A stretch of 64,000 nt of DNA. It comes from Streptomyces sp. NBC_00190 (GTDB lineage: Bacteria > Actinomycetota > Actinomycetes > Streptomycetales > Streptomycetaceae). Made by a program: the position numbers and the translations under genes. Shown in pieces: positions 61,266-64,000 of the stretch. Where the stretch lies: the NCBI RefSeq assembly GCF_036203305.1, contig NZ_CP108131.1, positions 2,480,001-2,544,000 on the forward strand, read 5' to 3'. The first letter of the stretch is position 1, and each line of letters begins with the position of its first letter. The notes beneath the pieces are model-generated. The model did not search any database and was not told the DNA's origin. It worked only from the letters and a program-made list of their open reading frames with translations.

Positions 61266-62540
61266 TTACTTCCAGCCCTTGAGGATCTTGCGGAACTCGA
61301 CACCGGCCGCCTTGGCCGCATCCTCGGGGCTCGACGCCCCGGTGATCGCCTTGGTGTATTCGACCTTCAGCGGCTCGAAGAGGGAGCCGTTCTCCGGGAT
61401 CCAGGCGCGCTCGACGGCCTTGTCCACGGCCGGCTTGAAGAACTGCACCATCTCGCTGCCCTTGACGTCCGGCTGCTCGTAGGCGGCGGTACGGGTCGGG
61501 AGCAGGCTCAGCTCCTTGGCGGACTGGACCTGGACCTCCTGCGAGGTCATGTAGTCGACGAAGGCGTGCGCGGCGGCGCGGTTCTTGGAACCGGCGTAGA
61601 CGCCGAGGTCGTGGCCGCCCTGCGGGGCGCCGGCCTTGACCGAGCCGGCCGGGACGGCGGCGACGCCGAGGTTGGCCTTGTCCTTGAACTGGTCGCCCGC
61701 GTAGGTGTCGGCGACCGCCCACGGACCGTTGATCATCATGGCGGCCTCGCCGGACTTGAAGGCCGTCTGCATGTTGGTGTAGCCGTCCGTGGCGTTGGTG
61801 ACCGCCGCACCGGAGGTGACCAGGTCACGGGCCGTCTTGAAGGCCTTGACGCCCGCCGCGTTGTCGACGGTGACGGTCTTGCCCTTCGCGTCGACCAGGT
61901 CGCCGCCCTCGCCGTAGATCAGCGGGAGGAACCAGTAGGAGTCGTCGCCGCGCAGGTAGAGACCGGCCTTGCCGGACTTCGCCTTGATGGCCGCGGCGGC
62001 GGTCTTCAGCTCCTCCAGCGTCTTGGGGGGCTGGACGCCGGCGTCGGCGAGCATCTTCTTGTTGTAGAAGAGGCCGAGGGTGTCGATGACCTGCGGCACG
62101 GCGTAGGTCTTGCCCTCGAACTTGGCGCTGGCCGCGGCCTGCGGCAGGAAGTCGGTGTCGACCTTCTTCGCGCTCTCCGCCGGTACCTCGTCGAGGTAGC
62201 CCAGCGAGGCGAAGTCGGCGACCCAGCCGACGTCGGCGCGGATGACGTCGGGGGCGTCGGAGCCGCTGCTGAAGGCGTTCTTGACCTTGTTCTGTGCGTC
62301 GCCGTACGGGACGTTGACGTACTTGACGGTCACCTTCGGGTGCTTCGCGGTGAACGCCTCGGCGATCTTCTGGAAGCTCGCCTTCTCGGCGTCGTTCGAG
62401 GTGTCCCACCAGGTGACCGTGCCGGAAAGCTCGCCGCCGGCCTTGGTCTCAGCACCGTCGTCCTTGGTGTCACCACCGCAAGCCGTCGCCGCGAGCGCCA
62501 GGGTCGCGACCAGCGCGGTGGCCGCTATGCCACGCCGCAT
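61266..62540 (-). CDS. malE: maltose/maltodextrin-binding lipoprotein MalE
   Basis: A 424-residue solute-binding lipoprotein (SBP family 1). The lipobox is LAATAC with Cys21. The binding fold has VTWWDTSNDAEKASFQKIAE, YAVPQVIDTLGLFYNKKML and NGPWAVADTYAGD. It captures maltodextrins outside the membrane and gives them to MalFG. ATG 62540 has AAGGAG 5 nt upstream. It is the first gene of malEFG-aglA-LacI. CTTGC-n11-GCAAG about 85 nt upstream is a likely MalR site. Confidence 0.95.
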   Translation of the reverse strand: MRRGIAATALVATLALAATACGGDTKDDGAETKAGGELSGTVTWWDTSNDAEKASFQKIAEAFTAKHPKVTVKYVNVPYGDAQNKVKNAFSSGSDAPDVIRADVGWVADFASLGYLDEVPAESAKKVDTDFLPQAAASAKFEGKTYAVPQVIDTLGLFYNKKMLADAGVQPPKTLEELKTAAAAIKAKSGKAGLYLRGDDSYWFLPLIYGEGGDLVDAKGKTVTVDNAAGVKAFKTARDLVTSGAAVTNATDGYTNMQTAFKSGEAAMMINGPWAVADTYAGDQFKDKANLGVAAVPAGSVKAGAPQGGHDLGVYAGSKNRAAAHAFVDYMTSQEVQVQSAKELSLLPTRTAAYEQPDVKGSEMVQFFKPAVDKAVERAWIPENGSLFEPLKVEYTKAITGASSPEDAAKAAGVEFRKILKGWK

Positions 62541-62624
62541 ATGAACTCCTTCGATGATCCCGGCCGCGCCCTCGCGGTCCTGAGTTGCCAGGAACGTAAC
62601 AAGACTGAAAGCCGTCCGAAAGAG

Positions 62625-62645
62625 CTTGCGGCAATTTTCTGCAAG
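62625..62645. promoter_or_regulatory. MalR-type operator in the malE promoter
   Basis: CTTGC-n11-GCAAG (62625-62645), with an inner TTGCGGCAA, lies in the 222-bp divergent region between malE and the second glucosidase. A further CTTGC lies at 62689-62693. Confidence 0.6.
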
Positions 62646-62762
62646 AGGCCCTGATCGTTACATCCGTGTGTCCGGACGGTTGCCGCAGCTTGCTGTTAGT
62701 TCGAGTCACCTTCGACTGTCCGGGCCCGCAACCAGGGGGTGTCTGCTCGCGTTGACCCCTAT

Positions 62763-64000
62763 ATGACCCATGAGCTGACCGCATCCCGGCTTGCAAGCGC
62801 TTCCAGCAACGCCACCGCAAGCGGCGGCTGGTGGCGCGATGCCGTCATCTATCAGGTGTACGTACGGTCCTTCGCGGACAGTGACGGGGACGGCGTCGGG
62901 GACCTGCGCGGGGTGCGCGAGCGGCTCCCGCACCTGGCCCGGCTCGGGGTCGACGCCGTATGGCTCACCCCCTTCTACGTGTCCCCCCAGGCGGACGGCG
63001 GCTACGACGTCGCCGACTACCGGGCCGTCGACCCGCTCTTCGGCGACCTCTCCGACGCCGACGAGCTCGTCAGCGCCGCCCACGCGCTGGGACTGCGGGT
63101 CATCGTCGACGTGGTCCCGAACCACACCTCCGAGGAGCACCCCTGGTTCCGGGCCGCCCTCGCCGGGGATCCGGGGATGCGGGAGCGCTACCACTTCCGC
63201 CCCGGCCGCGGACCCGGCGGCGCCGCGCCCCCGAACGACTGGGAGTCCGTCTTCGGCGGCCCCGCCTGGACCCGCGTCGCGGCGCCGGCAGGCGATGGGT
63301 GCACCTCCCAGCCGGAGGCTGGGGGAGCGTGGTACCTGCACCTCTTCGCCCCCCAGCAGCCCGACCTGGACTGGGACCACCTCGAGGTCGCCGCCGAGTT
63401 CGCCTCCGTCCTGCGCTTCTGGCTCGACCTCGGCGTCGACGGCTTCCGCGTCGACGTCGCCCACGGCATGGTCAAGGCCCCGGGCCTGCCCGACATCGGC
63501 CACGGCGCGCAGGCCACGCTCATCGGCACCGAGCCGCTCCCCTTCTTCGACCAGGACGGGGTCCACGAGATCCTCCGCTCCTGGCGCCGGCTCCTCGACT
63601 CCTACGAGGGCCCGCGCATCGGTGTCGCCGAGGCCTGGGCCCCGTCCTCCGAGCGGCTCGCCCTCTACGTCCGCCCCGACGAACTGCACCAGGCCTTCAA
63701 CTTCCGGTTCCTGAACTGCCGGTGGGACACCGCCATGTTGCGGACCGTGATCGACGAGTCACTGGCCGCCACCGCCTCGGTGGGCGCCCCGACCACGTGG
63801 GTGCTGTCCAACCACGACGTCGTGCGGCACCGGACCCGGTTCGGCAGCCTGGACCGGGCGCGGGCGGCCGCGCTGCTGATGCTGGCGCTGCCCGGGTCGG
63901 CGTACGTCTACCAGGGCGAGGAGCTGGGCCTGCCGGAGGTGACCGACCTCCCCGACGCCGTCCGCCAGGACCCGGCGTTCCTGCGCACCGCCGGACAGGA
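62763..64000 (+). CDS. second GH13 alpha-glucosidase, 3' end beyond the window
   Basis: At least 412 residues, running off the right edge. It is close to aglA: GGWWRDAVIYQVYVRSFADS, VPNHTSEEHPWF, GFRVDVAHG (near 226), GVAEAW, LSNHDVVRH and YVYQGEELGLPEVTDLP. The same insert (GDGCTSQPEAGGAW) is encoded by a 33-bp repeat. ATG 62763 has no ribosome site. CTTGCAAG at codons 10-12 and further GCAAG lie in the early coding region, so MalR could repress from inside the gene. It is divergent from malE. Confidence 0.88.
   Translation, partial: MTHELTASRLASASSNATASGGWWRDAVIYQVYVRSFADSDGDGVGDLRGVRERLPHLARLGVDAVWLTPFYVSPQADGGYDVADYRAVDPLFGDLSDADELVSAAHALGLRVIVDVVPNHTSEEHPWFRAALAGDPGMRERYHFRPGRGPGGAAPPNDWESVFGGPAWTRVAAPAGDGCTSQPEAGGAWYLHLFAPQQPDLDWDHLEVAAEFASVLRFWLDLGVDGFRVDVAHGMVKAPGLPDIGHGAQATLIGTEPLPFFDQDGVHEILRSWRRLLDSYEGPRIGVAEAWAPSSERLALYVRPDELHQAFNFRFLNCRWDTAMLRTVIDESLAATASVGAPTTWVLSNHDVVRHRTRFGSLDRARAAALLMLALPGSAYVYQGEELGLPEVTDLPDAVRQDPAFLRTAGQ
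63295..63327. repeat. second copy of the 33-bp palindromic repeat, in frame
   Basis: Inverted relative to the aglA copy on the window, but the same relative to the coding strand. One base differs from the aglA copy within the 33 bp (T for G in the GGGTGC part). It occupies the equivalent codon positions of the paralogous glucosidase. Confidence 0.75.

Overview
The window looks like chromosomal core sequence from a Streptomyces. Base composition is very GC-rich, GTG and even TTG starts are common, and the gene order around lpd, the 2-oxoglutarate dehydrogenase E2 gene, aceE, glnA, lipA/lipB, glnII and a maltose cluster is one I associate with that genus. I recognised no tRNA, rRNA, CRISPR array, insertion sequence or phage gene. 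The first gene is cut at the left edge and a GH13 alpha-glucosidase is cut at the right edge.

Region 1 (1-8.1 kb): a DesK-type sensor kinase, then a five-gene minus-strand locus. In transcription order it encodes a secreted CE18/Agd3-like polysaccharide deacetylase, a PelF-like GT4 glycosyltransferase, a polytopic membrane protein, a GH135 (Sph3, spherulin-4) protein and a GH114 endo-alpha-1,4-galactosaminidase-like lipoprotein. This set mirrors the fungal galactosaminogalactan cluster (agd3, gtb3, sph3, ega3). It is the most interesting system in the window: a candidate bacterial amino-sugar exopolysaccharide pathway.

Region 2 (8.4-17.2 kb): central metabolism. It holds leucyl aminopeptidase, dihydrolipoyl dehydrogenase, a two-lipoyl-domain E2, a GntR regulator and the homodimeric pyruvate dehydrogenase E1. 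The aceE leader carries a 17-bp palindrome and a terminator-like hairpin ending in six T residues.

Region 3 (17.2-28.7 kb): a DUF4240 protein, a divergent SDR/TetR pair, a secreted Gly/Asn/Trp/Asp-repeat protein, glnA with a GlnR box, an RDD protein, a DUF4191 protein, lipA, lipB, a zinc-ribbon protein, an HTH/helical-repeat regulator and an FAD-dependent oxidoreductase.

Region 4 (28.8-48.7 kb): mostly small transcription units. It includes a TIGR01777 epimerase, a VIT/CCC1 transporter, a SpoIIE-type phosphatase, an SNase-like protein, an ArsC-family protein, a methyltransferase, a hydrolase/MarR pair, a Gfo/Idh/MocA oxidoreductase, glnII with a GlnR box and a receiver-less GlnRII-like regulator. 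A Met-rich/PepSY membrane pair, a rhomboid-like protein, a tyrosine phosphatase, a degenerate sigma-like membrane protein and a PF10118/ferredoxin-reductase/TetR cluster follow.

Region 5 (48.7-64 kb): starch and maltodextrin use. A secreted amylase-pullulanase fusion and an alpha-amylase break down starch outside the cell, MalEFG imports maltodextrin, and two GH13 alpha-glucosidases cleave it inside. A LacI/MalR-type regulator probably acts on CTTGC/GCAAG sites found upstream of the amylase and malE. Both alpha-glucosidase genes carry the same 33-bp Streptomyces-type palindromic repeat in frame.
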